Positions 37,059 through 47,361 of a stretch of DNA of 64,000 nucleotides are shown one piece after another (position 1 is the stretch's first letter; each line of letters opens with the position of its first letter). The notes beneath the pieces are model-generated. The model saw nothing but the letters and a program-made list of their open reading frames with translations. It did not search any database and was not told the origin of the DNA. Origin of the DNA: Geotoga petraea (GTDB taxonomy: Bacteria > Thermotogota > Thermotogae > Petrotogales > Petrotogaceae). The stretch lies in NCBI RefSeq assembly GCF_900102615.1, contig NZ_FMYV01000007.1:58081-122080 (forward strand). Direction: 5' to 3'. The position numbers and the translations under genes are program-made.

Positions 37059-40000
37059 TTAATACCTATCTCTTAAAGAGAACATTTTTTTCAACTCGCT
37101 GTCGTTCATTTCTGTTATCCATTTTTCACCTTTTTGAACTAACTCATTGGATAACTCTTTCTTTTCGTTTATTATTTCGTTTATCCTTTCTTCAAAAGTA
37201 TTTGTTGTTATTAATCTGTGAACAAAAACTTTTTTATCCTGTCCAATTCTATACACCCTGTCAGTAGCCTGGTTTTCAACAGCAGGATTCCACCACAAAT
37301 CATAGTGTATAACGTGGTTTGCAGCAGTTAAATTCAACCCGGTTCCACCTGCTTTTAAAGAAACTATCATAACTGGTATATCTTCATCATTGTTGAATTT
37401 GTCTATTAAATCTTCTCTTTGTTTTGAATTCAATCCCCCATGAAAGAATAGAATCTTTTTGTTGAATTTATCTTCCAACATCTTTTTTAGAATTTTACCC
37501 ATTTGAACATATTGGGTAAAAATAAGTGCTTTTTCTTCAATTTCAATTATATTTTCTATTAATTCTACAGTTTTTTCCGATTTTCCAGATATTTTTACGT
37601 TGTATTCAAAATCGTTATTATAGTTCAACGGGTGATTACATATCTGTTTTAACTTTGTTATGAGTCTAAATATGTTTCCAGATCTGCTCACACCTTTTTT
37701 ATTTTTAATGCCATTCAAAGAGTAGTCCAACTCTTTTTGATAAAGTTTTTCCTGCTCTTTTGATAGATAAGTGTATTCGTCTATAACTACTTTATCTGGA
37801 AGATCTTTGATAACATTGGTATCGTTTTTCATACGTCTCAACAAAAATGGATTGATCATATTTTTGAGAGATTTTATTTTTGATTTACTTCCAAATTTTT
37901 CTATTTTTTCAATAAAATCTTTTTTAAAAAGGTTTTTATCACCAAGATATCCTGGCATTAAAAAATCGTATATACTCCATAATTCTAAAACTTTGTTTTC
38001 AATAGGAGTACCAGTTAAAGCAGCCTTATAATTCGCTTTTAATTGTTTTACAGATTTACTTTGAGAAGTTTCTGGATTTTTTATATTCTGTGCCTCATCC
38101 AAAATGACAAAATCGAAAAAATAGTTTTTCATTTGATTAATATCATGCCTAATAATTCCGTAAGACGTGATTATTAAGTCTTTATCTATGATCTCTTCCA
38201 ATTCTCTTTTTGAACCATGGTAAATTTCAACGTCCAAATCTGGAGTGAATTTGTTTGCCTCTCTTTTCCAGTTTACTATTACCGAAGTTGGACAAACAAC
38301 TAAAGAAGGTTTTTTCAATTTTTTTTCTTCTTTGAATTTTTGAATTATTGTTAGAATTTGTACTGTTTTTCCAAGCCCCATGTCGTCTGCAAGACAGATG
38401 TTGAACCCCTTTATTAAGTTGTTGTATATCCATTTATAACCATTTACTTGATACTTTCTCAGATTTACATTTATTTTTTCTGGAAGGGCTACATCTAATT
38501 TTTCCAAAAAATATTTTTTAAATTCCAACATTTTATCTGAAAGAATAATTTGTATTCTTTCAAAATATGAGTTAAAAAGGAATTTTAAAAAGTTGACTCT
38601 ATCTATTTTTTCAAATCGTTTTTTTATATTTTTTATTTCATTCAAAAACTCAAAATCGTTAATAACAAATCTTCCTTCAAACTCAAATATTCCATTGCTT
38701 TTTTCTGAAAAATAGTTTAAATATTCATCGACACTTATTGTTATGTCATCTATTTTTATCTGAATTTCAAATTTCAAATTTTCTTTAACTTCCAAGTAAG
38801 TATAGGATTTTTTTTCTAAATCAAGAAAAATAAACGGCTCAGGTGTTTTTATATAATCAAGTTCACTTGGAATATCTATTTCTACTCCAAGTTGTTTAAG
38901 CATGTTTTTTGAATCTATGAGTATATTTGCGAGGTCAAAAGAATATATTTCAAACCTTTTTTTCTTGGTCATTAAATACTCGTTTATAATTGGAACATAT
39001 TTCGAAATAAAAGAAACTTTTCTAAGTATCATATTTTTGTAGTTTGAATCTTTTCCCAAATAGTGTCTCAATTCTTCAATGGAAAAAGGGTCTCTTTTAT
39101 CGAAAACATCTATTTCCAGTGAATATTTTTCTCTTCGGACTATTTTTATAGATAGTAGCATTCTTATGGGAATATTTAAGGAAAGAATTGGCTCAAAATA
39201 ATTTTTAATGTTTTTATAATGATGTTTATCGTAAAATTTCATCTCATCTATTATAGTGTCAGTTATAAATGATTTTAGAATATTATCGTCCAAATCATTT
39301 TCTATATCCGTGCTTTTTAAATTGTATTTTATAACTTTTGAAATCATTATAAGTATTTTAGATAGTGAAGTTTCATTAATTTCTTCTGGAAAGATATTTA
39401 ACAAATATCCAAAAAATTTAGATATACTGTCGTTTGCAAAATAAGGTAAAAAAAGCATCGAAAAATGCTCTTTGTCAATTTTTATTGGATAAGGTATGTA
39501 ATAAGAATTATAAATTATAAACATGGCATAGGATATCATGTTTTTCAAAAAAATTCCCATTTTAGAATCTTTTACATTTTCTGTAAGGTTTCCATCTATT
39601 ACGTCTTCCAAAAAACCTTCAAATATTTTTTTTTCATTATCGAAAATCAAATATAAATTCATCGATTTCAGGTCTAAATCTATTTTAATATCTTTTGTTA
39701 ATTTAATTTTTTTATTTTCATCCGTGTTTAACTGCTCGATTTTGTGGGCGTTGTTGTCATAAATTTTGTAAAGAAATTTTTTAATATCTTTTTTTGTGAA
39801 CTGATAGTTGTTGTTTAAAAATTCTATATAATCCAACATGGATTTTTGAGATTCTAATAGTTCTGGTTCTTCATCTTCTGTTGACAAATCTTTGAAAATA
39901 TCCAAAAAAATGTCTTCTTTTTCTCTTTCTATGATTTCTTCTCTGTCTATACCGTGCATTTCAAAAAGAATTAATGGATCTTTGTCTAATTCTCTTGCAA

Positions 40001-40439
40001 TTATGTAGAAAACACTGGCTATGTGCTTGCAGGGATTAGCCCAATCTGGACAGCTACAGGTAGCGTCTATATCTTCCCATTGCTCTGGAAAAAGATCTAT
40101 TTTAAGCGATTTCAACATGTCATAAAATTCTTGAGGGAAATCTCCAGCTATTAAAGAGGATAAAAAATCGTATCTGCTCTTTAGAATAGTTTTTATCTGA
40201 TTTTTTTCTTTATCGGTAAACTCTTTTAAATTTATTCTTTGTTCATAGGGGATATCAACAGATCCCTGTACGTATGAAAATATTTTTCCATTTTTAGGGA
40301 AAATATCTACAACATTACCTTTTCTGGCATAAGTTCTTCCTCTTGGTAATCTATTTTTAAACTTCTCAATATTTTCTATAGAATCGAGCCATTTTTTGCT
40401 CCACCAGTTCTGCGCAAACTCATTATAGTAGTATTTCAT
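37059..40439 (-). CDS. SWIM zinc-finger SNF2-family helicase
   Basis: The 1126-residue protein has an N-terminal SWIM zinc finger (CSCPDWANPCKH near residue 125), a long helical middle region (about 200-640), and a C-terminal SNF2 ATPase. The ATPase motifs are LADDMGLGKTVQ (I), DEAQNIKN (II), LTGTPIEN (III), FHGG (IV region) and RVYRIGQDKKV (VI). Such proteins translocate on double-stranded DNA; the Bacillus homologue YwqA is of uncertain role. The ATG at 40439 follows TTGGAGG; an ATG 4 codons earlier precedes the binding site. It is transcribed alone, after an MCP terminator. Acting at nucleoid or transcription complexes is inferred. Confidence 0.88.
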   Translation of the reverse strand: MKYYYNEFAQNWWSKKWLDSIENIEKFKNRLPRGRTYARKGNVVDIFPKNGKIFSYVQGSVDIPYEQRINLKEFTDKEKNQIKTILKSRYDFLSSLIAGDFPQEFYDMLKSLKIDLFPEQWEDIDATCSCPDWANPCKHIASVFYIIARELDKDPLILFEMHGIDREEIIEREKEDIFLDIFKDLSTEDEEPELLESQKSMLDYIEFLNNNYQFTKKDIKKFLYKIYDNNAHKIEQLNTDENKKIKLTKDIKIDLDLKSMNLYLIFDNEKKIFEGFLEDVIDGNLTENVKDSKMGIFLKNMISYAMFIIYNSYYIPYPIKIDKEHFSMLFLPYFANDSISKFFGYLLNIFPEEINETSLSKILIMISKVIKYNLKSTDIENDLDDNILKSFITDTIIDEMKFYDKHHYKNIKNYFEPILSLNIPIRMLLSIKIVRREKYSLEIDVFDKRDPFSIEELRHYLGKDSNYKNMILRKVSFISKYVPIINEYLMTKKKRFEIYSFDLANILIDSKNMLKQLGVEIDIPSELDYIKTPEPFIFLDLEKKSYTYLEVKENLKFEIQIKIDDITISVDEYLNYFSEKSNGIFEFEGRFVINDFEFLNEIKNIKKRFEKIDRVNFLKFLFNSYFERIQIILSDKMLEFKKYFLEKLDVALPEKINVNLRKYQVNGYKWIYNNLIKGFNICLADDMGLGKTVQILTIIQKFKEEKKLKKPSLVVCPTSVIVNWKREANKFTPDLDVEIYHGSKRELEEIIDKDLIITSYGIIRHDINQMKNYFFDFVILDEAQNIKNPETSQSKSVKQLKANYKAALTGTPIENKVLELWSIYDFLMPGYLGDKNLFKKDFIEKIEKFGSKSKIKSLKNMINPFLLRRMKNDTNVIKDLPDKVVIDEYTYLSKEQEKLYQKELDYSLNGIKNKKGVSRSGNIFRLITKLKQICNHPLNYNNDFEYNVKISGKSEKTVELIENIIEIEEKALIFTQYVQMGKILKKMLEDKFNKKILFFHGGLNSKQREDLIDKFNNDEDIPVMIVSLKAGGTGLNLTAANHVIHYDLWWNPAVENQATDRVYRIGQDKKVFVHRLITTNTFEERINEIINEKKELSNELVQKGEKWITEMNDSELKKMFSLRDRY

Positions 40440-40521
40440 AATATCCTCCAATAATTAAGAAAATCACTTAACTACAATTTTATCATTTTTTTATTATGAT
40501 TATATGAAAAAACAAAAAAAA

Positions 40522-40543
40522 GACGTTGAAAAAAGTCAACGCC
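40522..40543 (-). terminator. Terminator of the chemoreceptor gene
   Basis: On the minus strand GGCGTTGA pairs with TCAACGTC around a T-rich loop and is followed by a run of eight T. It lies about 70 bases after the chemoreceptor stop and upstream of the SNF2 gene. Confidence 0.75.
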
Positions 40544-40612
40544 TTTTGCCATTTAAGGCTTAATTACATATATTTTTACTGGTGTATAAAAACAAAGTCC
40601 AGAATCATAATA

Positions 40613-42790
40613 TTATAATTTGAAAAAATTCAACTGTTCTTTCAAAGAATCTGATAGAGATTTCAATTCAGAAGAAATCGTCGAAGTTTCTTTAGTCTTC
40701 TCAAGTTGTGCATTTATCTCATCGTACATATCTGATATGTTTCTGTAAATATTGTCCATTGCTTTTGAAGAATTGTTCATTTCTTGATTCATTGTATCGT
40801 TCATTTGGCTTTCTTCGTCTATTTTGTCTTTAATAATCTTTGTTCTCTCTTTTAAAACTGCTATATCTGAAGATATTTTTTCAAAATTCTCAGAAATTTC
40901 TTTTGAGTTTGTCTTTGTGTTGGTTATTTTTTCATCATTTTTCAATACAGCATCGTTTACCTGTTTAACCAATTTCTTTAATCCACCAGTTATGTTGGAT
41001 ATGTTGGAAGTTAAATCGGAAGTTTGTTCTGCCAATTTTCTTATTTCAGATGCCACAACGGCAAAACCCTTTCCAGCCTCTCCTGCCCTCGCTGCTTCTA
41101 TAGATGCGTTGAGTGATAAAAGGTTTGTTTGGTCAGTGATACTTTCTATGTTGTTTATTATCTCATCAATCTTATAAATGTCCTTGTTCAAATCTTCTGA
41201 ATAATCTTTTGTTTTAGAACTTTGTTCTAACGATTCGTTTATTACTTTTGTTATATTTTTTATTTTATTTTTTCCAATTGTTGCTTCTGAATTTAATGTT
41301 GATGACATATCGTCTATTCTTTTTATTTCTTCCAATATTTCACTTATACTTTCGTTTATAGTGCTAAGAGATGCTGTTGTTTCTTCTATAGATGAAGATG
41401 TTTCCTCTGTTTTTTGGGTTATTACTTTTGAATTGTTGCTCAGATTGTTCATACTCTTTTGATTATTATCACTATGATTTTCTAAATTTGATGAATAATT
41501 CATAAGATCATTAGAAAAGCTGTTAATAGATGTGATAACTGTTGTTAGTTTATCTTTCATCAAGTTCAATTCCTCGGATATCTCTCCAATTTCATCTTTT
41601 GATTTTATATCAAAATCTGTTTTAAGCTCACCTTCTGAAAAGTTTTTTATCTTCTCTGTAATTAATTTCAAAGGTTTAGTTAAACTTGAAGAAAAAATCA
41701 AACTAACAATGATTACTACCACCATAATAGAAATAAGAGTTATTATGATTATTTTGAAAATATCCCCAATTTGATTTTCAACATATTCATAATTTGTTTC
41801 TGCGATAAATGCCCAATGAATATTCTCAGAAAAATCAAAAGGAGAGTAAACAGATATAACCTTCTCTTGGTTATGGTTTTGAGTTACGATTTTTCCAGAT
41901 TCGTTATTAAGAGCATTTTGAACAGGTTCTGTATTTATGGATAATTCTAAAATATTGTAATCATCAAAAGAGCTTCTAAGTTTATTGTCGCTTCCAACTA
42001 TGTATGTTTTTGAATATTCATTCATTCCTGTAGTATCCAGCATGATGGAGTTTATACTTTCAGAAGAAACTGAGTAAACCAAATATCCCACAGAGTTTGA
42101 ATATTGATCGGTTAACTTTATTCCAGAAAAAAGAACAGGTTCTTCTGAATATTTGTAGTTGACAAAATCGCTATAATGAACAACAGTCGCAGGTTTAGTT
42201 CCCAATTCGGTAATAAAATTATATAAATTTGTATTTTCTTCCTTTATATTAGAACCAAGATCACCTTTTTTCATCGTAGAATAAACCACATCGTATTTGT
42301 TTGAAATATATTTTATGTCTTCATAGTTTCTTTCTTCAATTATTCTTTGAAATTCTGGGTGTAATGATTCGTGATACTTGTTGTATCCAGCTAAAGTTGT
42401 AAAAATATTTATATCTGAAATTTCTTCAACATCGAATGTACTGACCATTTTGGATCTGTTTTCATAAGGATTTTCTTCTATAAAAATCTGCCTCAAATAA
42501 TTCAAATACACTTCATCATCTCTGATCATCTGATTTGAAAATTCATATTGCATTTGGTTTAAATCGTCTATCAGTCCTTTTCTTTCAGAAATTAAAATCA
42601 TATCTGAATTGAGATTATCAAAAAAAGATTTGAAATAATTCTTTTTTAACTGTGTTGCTATTTGCAATTTTTCTTCTGAATCATTAACAATTTTGTCTGA
42701 AACTACGTTGTTTATTATGGTAAAAAACACCGTAAAAGCAAGTAAAAATAATATTATATAAGTTAAAGAGATTTTGTTTCCTATCTTCAT
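40613..42790 (-). CDS. Methyl-accepting chemotaxis protein
   Basis: The 725-residue transmembrane chemoreceptor has two membrane helices (about 8-28 and 338-360). Between them is an extracytoplasmic dCache-like sensor of about 310 residues. A HAMP domain follows (about 360-415), then a long coiled-coil signalling domain with the tip [25 protein letters not shown]. The ligand is unknown. The ATG at 42790 follows GGGGGGG; an ATG 14 codons upstream was rejected. A good promoter lies at 42939-42911. No other chemotaxis gene is in the window. Confidence 0.9.
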   Translation of the reverse strand: MKIGNKISLTYIILFLLAFTVFFTIINNVVSDKIVNDSEEKLQIATQLKKNYFKSFFDNLNSDMILISERKGLIDDLNQMQYEFSNQMIRDDEVYLNYLRQIFIEENPYENRSKMVSTFDVEEISDINIFTTLAGYNKYHESLHPEFQRIIEERNYEDIKYISNKYDVVYSTMKKGDLGSNIKEENTNLYNFITELGTKPATVVHYSDFVNYKYSEEPVLFSGIKLTDQYSNSVGYLVYSVSSESINSIMLDTTGMNEYSKTYIVGSDNKLRSSFDDYNILELSINTEPVQNALNNESGKIVTQNHNQEKVISVYSPFDFSENIHWAFIAETNYEYVENQIGDIFKIIIITLISIMVVVIIVSLIFSSSLTKPLKLITEKIKNFSEGELKTDFDIKSKDEIGEISEELNLMKDKLTTVITSINSFSNDLMNYSSNLENHSDNNQKSMNNLSNNSKVITQKTEETSSSIEETTASLSTINESISEILEEIKRIDDMSSTLNSEATIGKNKIKNITKVINESLEQSSKTKDYSEDLNKDIYKIDEIINNIESITDQTNLLSLNASIEAARAGEAGKGFAVVASEIRKLAEQTSDLTSNISNITGGLKKLVKQVNDAVLKNDEKITNTKTNSKEISENFEKISSDIAVLKERTKIIKDKIDEESQMNDTMNQEMNNSSKAMDNIYRNISDMYDEINAQLEKTKETSTISSELKSLSDSLKEQLNFFKL

Positions 42791-42910
42791 TTTAAGCCCC
42801 CCCGCATAAACAAGTGAATCAGTTCTCATCATAATATTCTACATCCTTTTGATTTTATAAGCAAACGATATATTAAATGGATATACAGATTTAGAAATAA
42901 ATAAACCTCT

Positions 42911-42939
42911 ATTATACAATAAATCTAATAAATGCTCAA
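42911..42939 (-). promoter_or_regulatory. Promoter of the chemoreceptor gene
   Basis: On the minus strand, TTGAGC (42939-42934) and TATAAT (42916-42911) are 17 bases apart, giving a leader of about 110 bases. The rest of the 324-base gap (42791-43114) is AT-rich and shows nothing else recognisable. Confidence 0.6.
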
Positions 42940-43114
42940 TAAAGAAATTATAAGATGATTTAAGGTAAATATAATGTAATATCTTTTAAAAACAGTATTT
43001 TTATAGTGTTTTTAAACATTTTTAAATTTGATTTTCTCATACAAAAAGAATAAAATTTAATTGATTTGATTATTTGTTTTTTGATTTTATCCCTATAAAA
43101 TCGGAGGTGGGGAA

Positions 43115-43177
43115 ATGAAAGATAAAAAGCAAGAAAAGAAAAATAAAAAAACTCCAAAAAAACAAGAAAAGAAATAG
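43115..43177 (+). CDS. Possible 20-residue lysine-rich peptide
   Basis: An ATG follows a strong TCGGAGGTGGGG site. The frame encodes MKDKKQEKKNKKTPKKQEKK, 20 residues of which 11 are lysine, and stops at TAG 43177. A good intrinsic terminator begins 7 bases later, so the transcript looks complete and self-contained. I do not recognise a family. Charge and size would suit an RNA- or ribosome-binding peptide. It could also be a small RNA that happens to contain the frame; AT-rich sequence produces AAA codons easily, but the binding site and terminator argue for a real unit. Confidence 0.5.
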   Translation: MKDKKQEKKNKKTPKKQEKK

Positions 43178-43184
43178 TCTTTTA

Positions 43185-43213
43185 AAAGCGGTTGCCTTTA
43201 AGGTAACCGCTTT
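43185..43213 (+). terminator. Terminator after the small peptide frame
   Basis: AAAGCGGTTGCC (43185-43196) pairs with GGTAACCGCTTT (43202-43213), with one G-T wobble, followed by ATTATTATAT. It is well formed and serves no annotated gene other than the 20-codon frame. Confidence 0.75.
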
Positions 43214-43246
43214 ATTATTATATCATTTTTTTAAATCCGACAAATA

Positions 43247-43255
43247 TGGTATAAT
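43247..43255 (+). promoter_or_regulatory. Extended -10 promoter of the aldo/keto reductase
   Basis: TGGTATAAT is an extended -10 element (TGn plus TATAAT). The -35 region is only T-rich. It would start transcription about 35 bases before the ATG at 43297. The same TGGTATAAT occurs at 53670-53678 before the small membrane protein. Confidence 0.5.
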
Positions 43256-43296
43256 ATAAAATGATTAGCATGACAAACAATAAAGGAGGGTTAAAA

Positions 43297-44265
43297 ATGC
43301 AATATAACAAATTGGGTAAATCTGGATTGAAGATAAGTGAGATGTCTTTTGGATCTTGGTTGACCTTTGGAAACCAGCTTGACGTACAAAAAGTAAAAGA
43401 CACTATGAGAGAAGCTTTTAATCATGGAGTCAACTTTTTCGACAATGCAGAAGGCTATGCAAACGGTTTATCAGAATCCTTAATGGGAATGGTTTTAAAA
43501 GAATACAGAAGAACTGATTTAATAGTTTCTACCAAAATTTTCTGGGGTGGAAACGGCCCAAATGATACAGGAGTCTCAAGAAAACATCTATTAGAAGGAA
43601 CATGGAACTCTTTAAAAAGATTACAACTTGATTACGTAGATTTAGTTTATTGCCATAGACCTGACCCAGACACTCCTATAGAAGAAACCGTATATGGTAT
43701 GGATTATTTGATTAGAAATGGCCTTGCAATGTACTGGGGAACTTCTGAATGGGAACCAGAACAAATTGAAGAAGCTTATAAAATAGCAGATAAAAGAAAT
43801 TTAATAGCCCCAACAATGGAACAGCCTCAATACAACATGTTTGTTAGAGAAAAAGTAGATAAAAAATTTGTTCCTCTTTTTGAAAAATATGGATTGGGAA
43901 CGACAACATGGTCTCCGCTTGCAAGTGGTTTATTAACTGGAAAATATAATGATGGAATACCTGAAAATTCCAGATTATCAAGATTCTCAAGAATTAAAAA
44001 AATGATGGAAGAACAAGGTGTTTTTACTGAAGAAAATATCGAAAAAGTTAGAAAGTTGACAAAAATAGCAAAAGACCTTGATGCAACAATGGCACAATTA
44101 GCCTTAGCCTGGATAATCAAAAATCCAAATGTCAGTACAGTTATTACGGGCGCAAGCAGTGTCGAACAAGTAAAAGAAAACATGAAAGCAGCAGAGATAA
44201 AAGATAAATTAACCGATGACGTTATGGATAAAATTGAATCTATTTTAGATAATAAACCAGAATAA
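43297..44265 (+). CDS. Aldo/keto reductase (Kv-beta/YghZ-like)
   Basis: This NADPH-dependent oxidoreductase reduces aldehydes or ketones. The 322-residue protein contains the full catalytic set Asp49, Tyr54, Lys80 and His120, a cofactor segment [12 protein letters not shown], and the late [15 protein letters not shown]. It resembles the potassium-channel beta-subunit-like group more than classical aldose reductases. The substrate cannot be told. The ATG follows AAAGGAGGG; an upstream ATG at 43261 was rejected. A bidirectional terminator separates it from alaS. Confidence 0.9.
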   Translation: MQYNKLGKSGLKISEMSFGSWLTFGNQLDVQKVKDTMREAFNHGVNFFDNAEGYANGLSESLMGMVLKEYRRTDLIVSTKIFWGGNGPNDTGVSRKHLLEGTWNSLKRLQLDYVDLVYCHRPDPDTPIEETVYGMDYLIRNGLAMYWGTSEWEPEQIEEAYKIADKRNLIAPTMEQPQYNMFVREKVDKKFVPLFEKYGLGTTTWSPLASGLLTGKYNDGIPENSRLSRFSRIKKMMEEQGVFTEENIEKVRKLTKIAKDLDATMAQLALAWIIKNPNVSTVITGASSVEQVKENMKAAEIKDKLTDDVMDKIESILDNKPE

Positions 44266-44286
44266 AGTTTAAATAATAACCCTAAT

Positions 44287-44317
44287 AAAAATAAGGTTGC
44301 ATAGCAACCTTATTTTT
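44287..44317. terminator. Bidirectional terminator between aldo/keto reductase and alaS
   Basis: AAAAATAAGGTTGC (44287-44300) pairs with GCAACCTTATTTTT (44304-44317). The right arm overlaps the alaS stop codon. A/T-rich flanks let it act on both converging genes. Confidence 0.85.
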
Positions 44318-46931
44318 ATATGAATTCTTTTATTTTTTGAATAACTTCGTTTACTTTTGAAGGATCTTTTCCCCCAGCTTGGGCGAAATCCGGCCTTCCA
44401 CCGCCACCGCCACCGAGGTATTTTGCAATAGATTTTGCGATATTTCCAGCGTGGAATTTGTCTGTTGCATCTTTTGAAACTTTCACTACAAAATTTACTT
44501 TATCGTGTTTGTTAAAAAGGATAACGACGCTTTTTCCAGCCTTTTGAAGTAAGTTGTCAGAAGCATTTCTCAAAACTTCGTTTTCAACTCCATCAAAAGA
44601 ACCAGTAACTATTTTAACTCCATCTACTTCAATGGCTTTATTTAGAAAATCATTTAAATCTGAAGAAGCCATTTTTTGTTCCATTTCCCTGAGATTTTTT
44701 TCGAGTTGTTTATTTTTTTCGGCTAAATTTGTGAGTTTCTCAAATAAATTTTTATCTGAAGCTTCTAAAAACTCTTTTATTTTGTTATTTGTTTCTTCTA
44801 ATTTTTTAACGTATTCAAAAGCTGAAAAACCTGTTACGGCTTCAATTCTTCTTACACCAGCAGATACAGAAGTTTCAGTTGTGATTTTGAAAAGCCCAAT
44901 TTCACCAGTATTAGAAGCATGTGTTCCCCCACAAAGCTCACTTGAATAGTCATCAACGCTAACAATTCTTACCTCGTCTCCATATTTTTCTTCAAAAAGA
45001 GCCATAACGTTCATGTTTTTAGCCTCTTCAAGTGATTTTACTTCTGTAATAACTGGTATTGCTTTCATTATTTGTTCGTTTACTGATTTTTCTATTTTTG
45101 TGATATCGTCATCAGATAAAGCTTCGTAATGCGTAAAGTCAAATCTTAGCCTTGTAGGTTCAACATAAGAACCAGCTTGTCTAATGTGATTTCCAACAAA
45201 CTTTTGTAAAGCTGCGTGCAATAAATGTGTGGCAGTGTGATTTCTCTTTATAGCGTTTCTTCTGTCAACATCTATTTGAAGATTTAATTTTTCCCCTACT
45301 TTTACATCACCTTGTAAAACTTTTACTTTGTGTGAAATAATATCATTTTTAATTACCCGTACATCGTAAACTTCAGCCTTGAAATCATCATTTTTTATGA
45401 TTCCTGTATCAGCTACTTGCCCACCTTTTTCAGCGTAGAAAGGAGTTTTAGAAAAGAAGAGTTCGACTTCTTCCCCTTCAAAGGCAGTTTCAACGACTTC
45501 ATTTCCTTTTACAATATACACAAGTTTTTCTCTTTCTATATTGTTAATGTATCCTGTAAATATGGTTGATTTTATTTGTGAAGCTATTTTTTCATATGCT
45601 TGATTTTGCGCTCCGTATTCTTTTGAACCGGTGGCTTTTCTCGCCCTGTTTTTTTGTTGTTCCATAAGGTCGTCAAACAAAGCCCGATCTACAGAAAAGC
45701 CTTGCTCTTCTGCTATTTCTTTTGTTATATCAAAAGGAAATCCGTATGTATCGTACAATTCAAAAGCTACTTCACCAGAAATTTTTTTATCTACAGATTT
45801 TTTCATTATTTCTTCGAGCTTTTGAAGTCCTCTTTCAAGGGTTTCAAAAAATCTTTCTTCTTCAGAGTCGACTATTTTTAGGATAAAATCCTCTTTTTCT
45901 TTCAATTCTGGGTAAAATCCCGACATTTCAGCGATAACTCTTTTAATAATGTTGCTCATAAATTTATTGTTAGTTCCCAACAAGTTTCCATGTCTAACAG
46001 CTCTTCTTATGATACGTCTTAAAACGTATCCTCTTCCTTCGTTAGAAGGAAGTACTCCTTCAACAAGGATAAAAGAAATTGCTCTCGAATGGTCTGCTAT
46101 TATTCTTATTGATATATCATTCTTTTCGTTTTCTCCATATTTGACGTTTAGTGATTTTTCAATTTCTTTTATTATTTTTTGGAAAAGATCAGTATCAAAA
46201 TTACTGTATACACCTTGAATGGCAGCTGTTAATCTTTCTAAACCTGCACCAGTATCAATATTTTTTCTTGAAAGAGGCTCTAAATTTCCTTCTTCGTCAG
46301 AATAAAATTCTGTAAAAACAACATTCCAAATTTCAACGAATCTCCCACAATCACATTCTGGAGTGCAGTTTTCAACATCTGGACAATTTTTCGTTACACC
46401 AGTATCATAAAATATTTCTGTGTCTGGGCCACAAGGACCAGAAGGGCCAGGGGGTCCCCACCAGTTGTCGTCTTTTCCCATTTTAATTAACTTATTTTCT
46501 GGAATTTTTATCTTATCTTTCCATATGTCATAAGCTTCTGGATCTTCGTTATAAACAGAAACCCATAGCTTTTCTTCTGGAATTTTTAGTTCTTTTGTCA
46601 AAAATTCCCAAGCCAATTCAATGGCTTCTTCTTTGAAATAATCTCCAAAAGAGAAATTGCCAAGCATTTCAAAAAACGTCTGGTGTCTCGCAGTTCTACC
46701 GACATTTTCTATATCATTAGTTCTCAAACATTTTTGACAAGTTGTTATTCTTGTATGAGTGGGTTCCATCTTACCCCAGAAAATTGGTTTAAAAGGAACC
46801 ATCCCAGCAACGGTGAACATCAGTTGTGGGTCATTTGGAATTAATGGAGAGCTTTTTATTCTTTTGTGATCTTTTTTTTCAAAAAAACTGAGAAATTTTT
46901 CTCTAATATCTTTTGAGGACATCCATTCCAT
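44316..46931 (-). CDS. alaS: Alanyl-tRNA synthetase
   Basis: This enzyme charges tRNA-Ala. The 871-residue protein has the class II catalytic core with GRTARHQTFFEMLGNFSFGDYFKEEA. The editing domain carries the zinc-type HTATHLLHAALQ and a CGGTHASNTGEIG motif. A C-terminal coiled coil and the C-Ala domain (GGGGGGRPDFAQAGG) follow. AGGAGG lies before the ATG. It is the last gene of a minus-strand run starting at frr, 15 bases after a pilin gene. Confidence 0.97.
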   Translation of the reverse strand: MEWMSSKDIREKFLSFFEKKDHKRIKSSPLIPNDPQLMFTVAGMVPFKPIFWGKMEPTHTRITTCQKCLRTNDIENVGRTARHQTFFEMLGNFSFGDYFKEEAIELAWEFLTKELKIPEEKLWVSVYNEDPEAYDIWKDKIKIPENKLIKMGKDDNWWGPPGPSGPCGPDTEIFYDTGVTKNCPDVENCTPECDCGRFVEIWNVVFTEFYSDEEGNLEPLSRKNIDTGAGLERLTAAIQGVYSNFDTDLFQKIIKEIEKSLNVKYGENEKNDISIRIIADHSRAISFILVEGVLPSNEGRGYVLRRIIRRAVRHGNLLGTNNKFMSNIIKRVIAEMSGFYPELKEKEDFILKIVDSEEERFFETLERGLQKLEEIMKKSVDKKISGEVAFELYDTYGFPFDITKEIAEEQGFSVDRALFDDLMEQQKNRARKATGSKEYGAQNQAYEKIASQIKSTIFTGYINNIEREKLVYIVKGNEVVETAFEGEEVELFFSKTPFYAEKGGQVADTGIIKNDDFKAEVYDVRVIKNDIISHKVKVLQGDVKVGEKLNLQIDVDRRNAIKRNHTATHLLHAALQKFVGNHIRQAGSYVEPTRLRFDFTHYEALSDDDITKIEKSVNEQIMKAIPVITEVKSLEEAKNMNVMALFEEKYGDEVRIVSVDDYSSELCGGTHASNTGEIGLFKITTETSVSAGVRRIEAVTGFSAFEYVKKLEETNNKIKEFLEASDKNLFEKLTNLAEKNKQLEKNLREMEQKMASSDLNDFLNKAIEVDGVKIVTGSFDGVENEVLRNASDNLLQKAGKSVVILFNKHDKVNFVVKVSKDATDKFHAGNIAKSIAKYLGGGGGGRPDFAQAGGKDPSKVNEVIQKIKEFI

Positions 46932-46946
46932 TAAAAAACCTCCTAA

Positions 46947-47342
46947 TTATCTAACTTTAAACTCTATATAAGGATTAGTTGTTTCATCACCCAATATTTG
47001 TGTATCTATTTCTTTTAATTTAGATATATCTGGTGAATCTTGTGTGTAAGAAATAGTTATTCTATTAAAACTTACAGCTATATCTAAATCTGGAATTTCA
47101 GCTGTCAGCAACCCTGCGTCTATTAATTTTTGAAAGCTTAAGTCGGTTAAGTCGTCGTTATAAATAGAATATTGTACAATACTCGTCTGTAAAGTCCTCA
47201 TATTTGTCACTACTTTTGTTGCTTTTGCCTGATCGATTAAACCAGAAACAGATGGAATTGCTATTGATGCAATCACTGCAATAACTCCAAGAACGATTAT
47301 CACTTCTATTAGTGAAAAACCTTCTTTCCATTTTTTGTTCAT
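46947..47342 (-). CDS. Type IV major-pilin-like protein
   Basis: The 131-residue protein has a short basic leader ending in KWKEG, then FSLIEVIIVLGVIAVIASIAIPS. This is a textbook prepilin: peptidase site before Phe and Glu at +5 of the mature protein. The small globular part lacks a cysteine pair. It is a better consensus pilin than the one in the pilC operon about 28 kb away, so it may be the substrate of that machine. Its place between cdsA and alaS, with tight spacing, is unusual for a pilin. Confidence 0.88.
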   Translation of the reverse strand: MNKKWKEGFSLIEVIIVLGVIAVIASIAIPSVSGLIDQAKATKVVTNMRTLQTSIVQYSIYNDDLTDLSFQKLIDAGLLTAEIPDLDIAVSFNRITISYTQDSPDISKLKEIDTQILGDETTNPYIEFKVR

Positions 47343-47361
47343 TTTTTCCCCCTTAATTTTT

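Noticed and set aside
36938..37267. Plus-strand open frame of 109 codons
   Set aside because: It spans hairpin repeats and the antisense of the SNF2 helicase gene; codon content is not coding-like.
42960..43157. Minus-strand open frame of 65 codons
   Set aside because: It overlaps the better supported small peptide unit, lacks a binding site and has the look of antisense AT-rich sequence.
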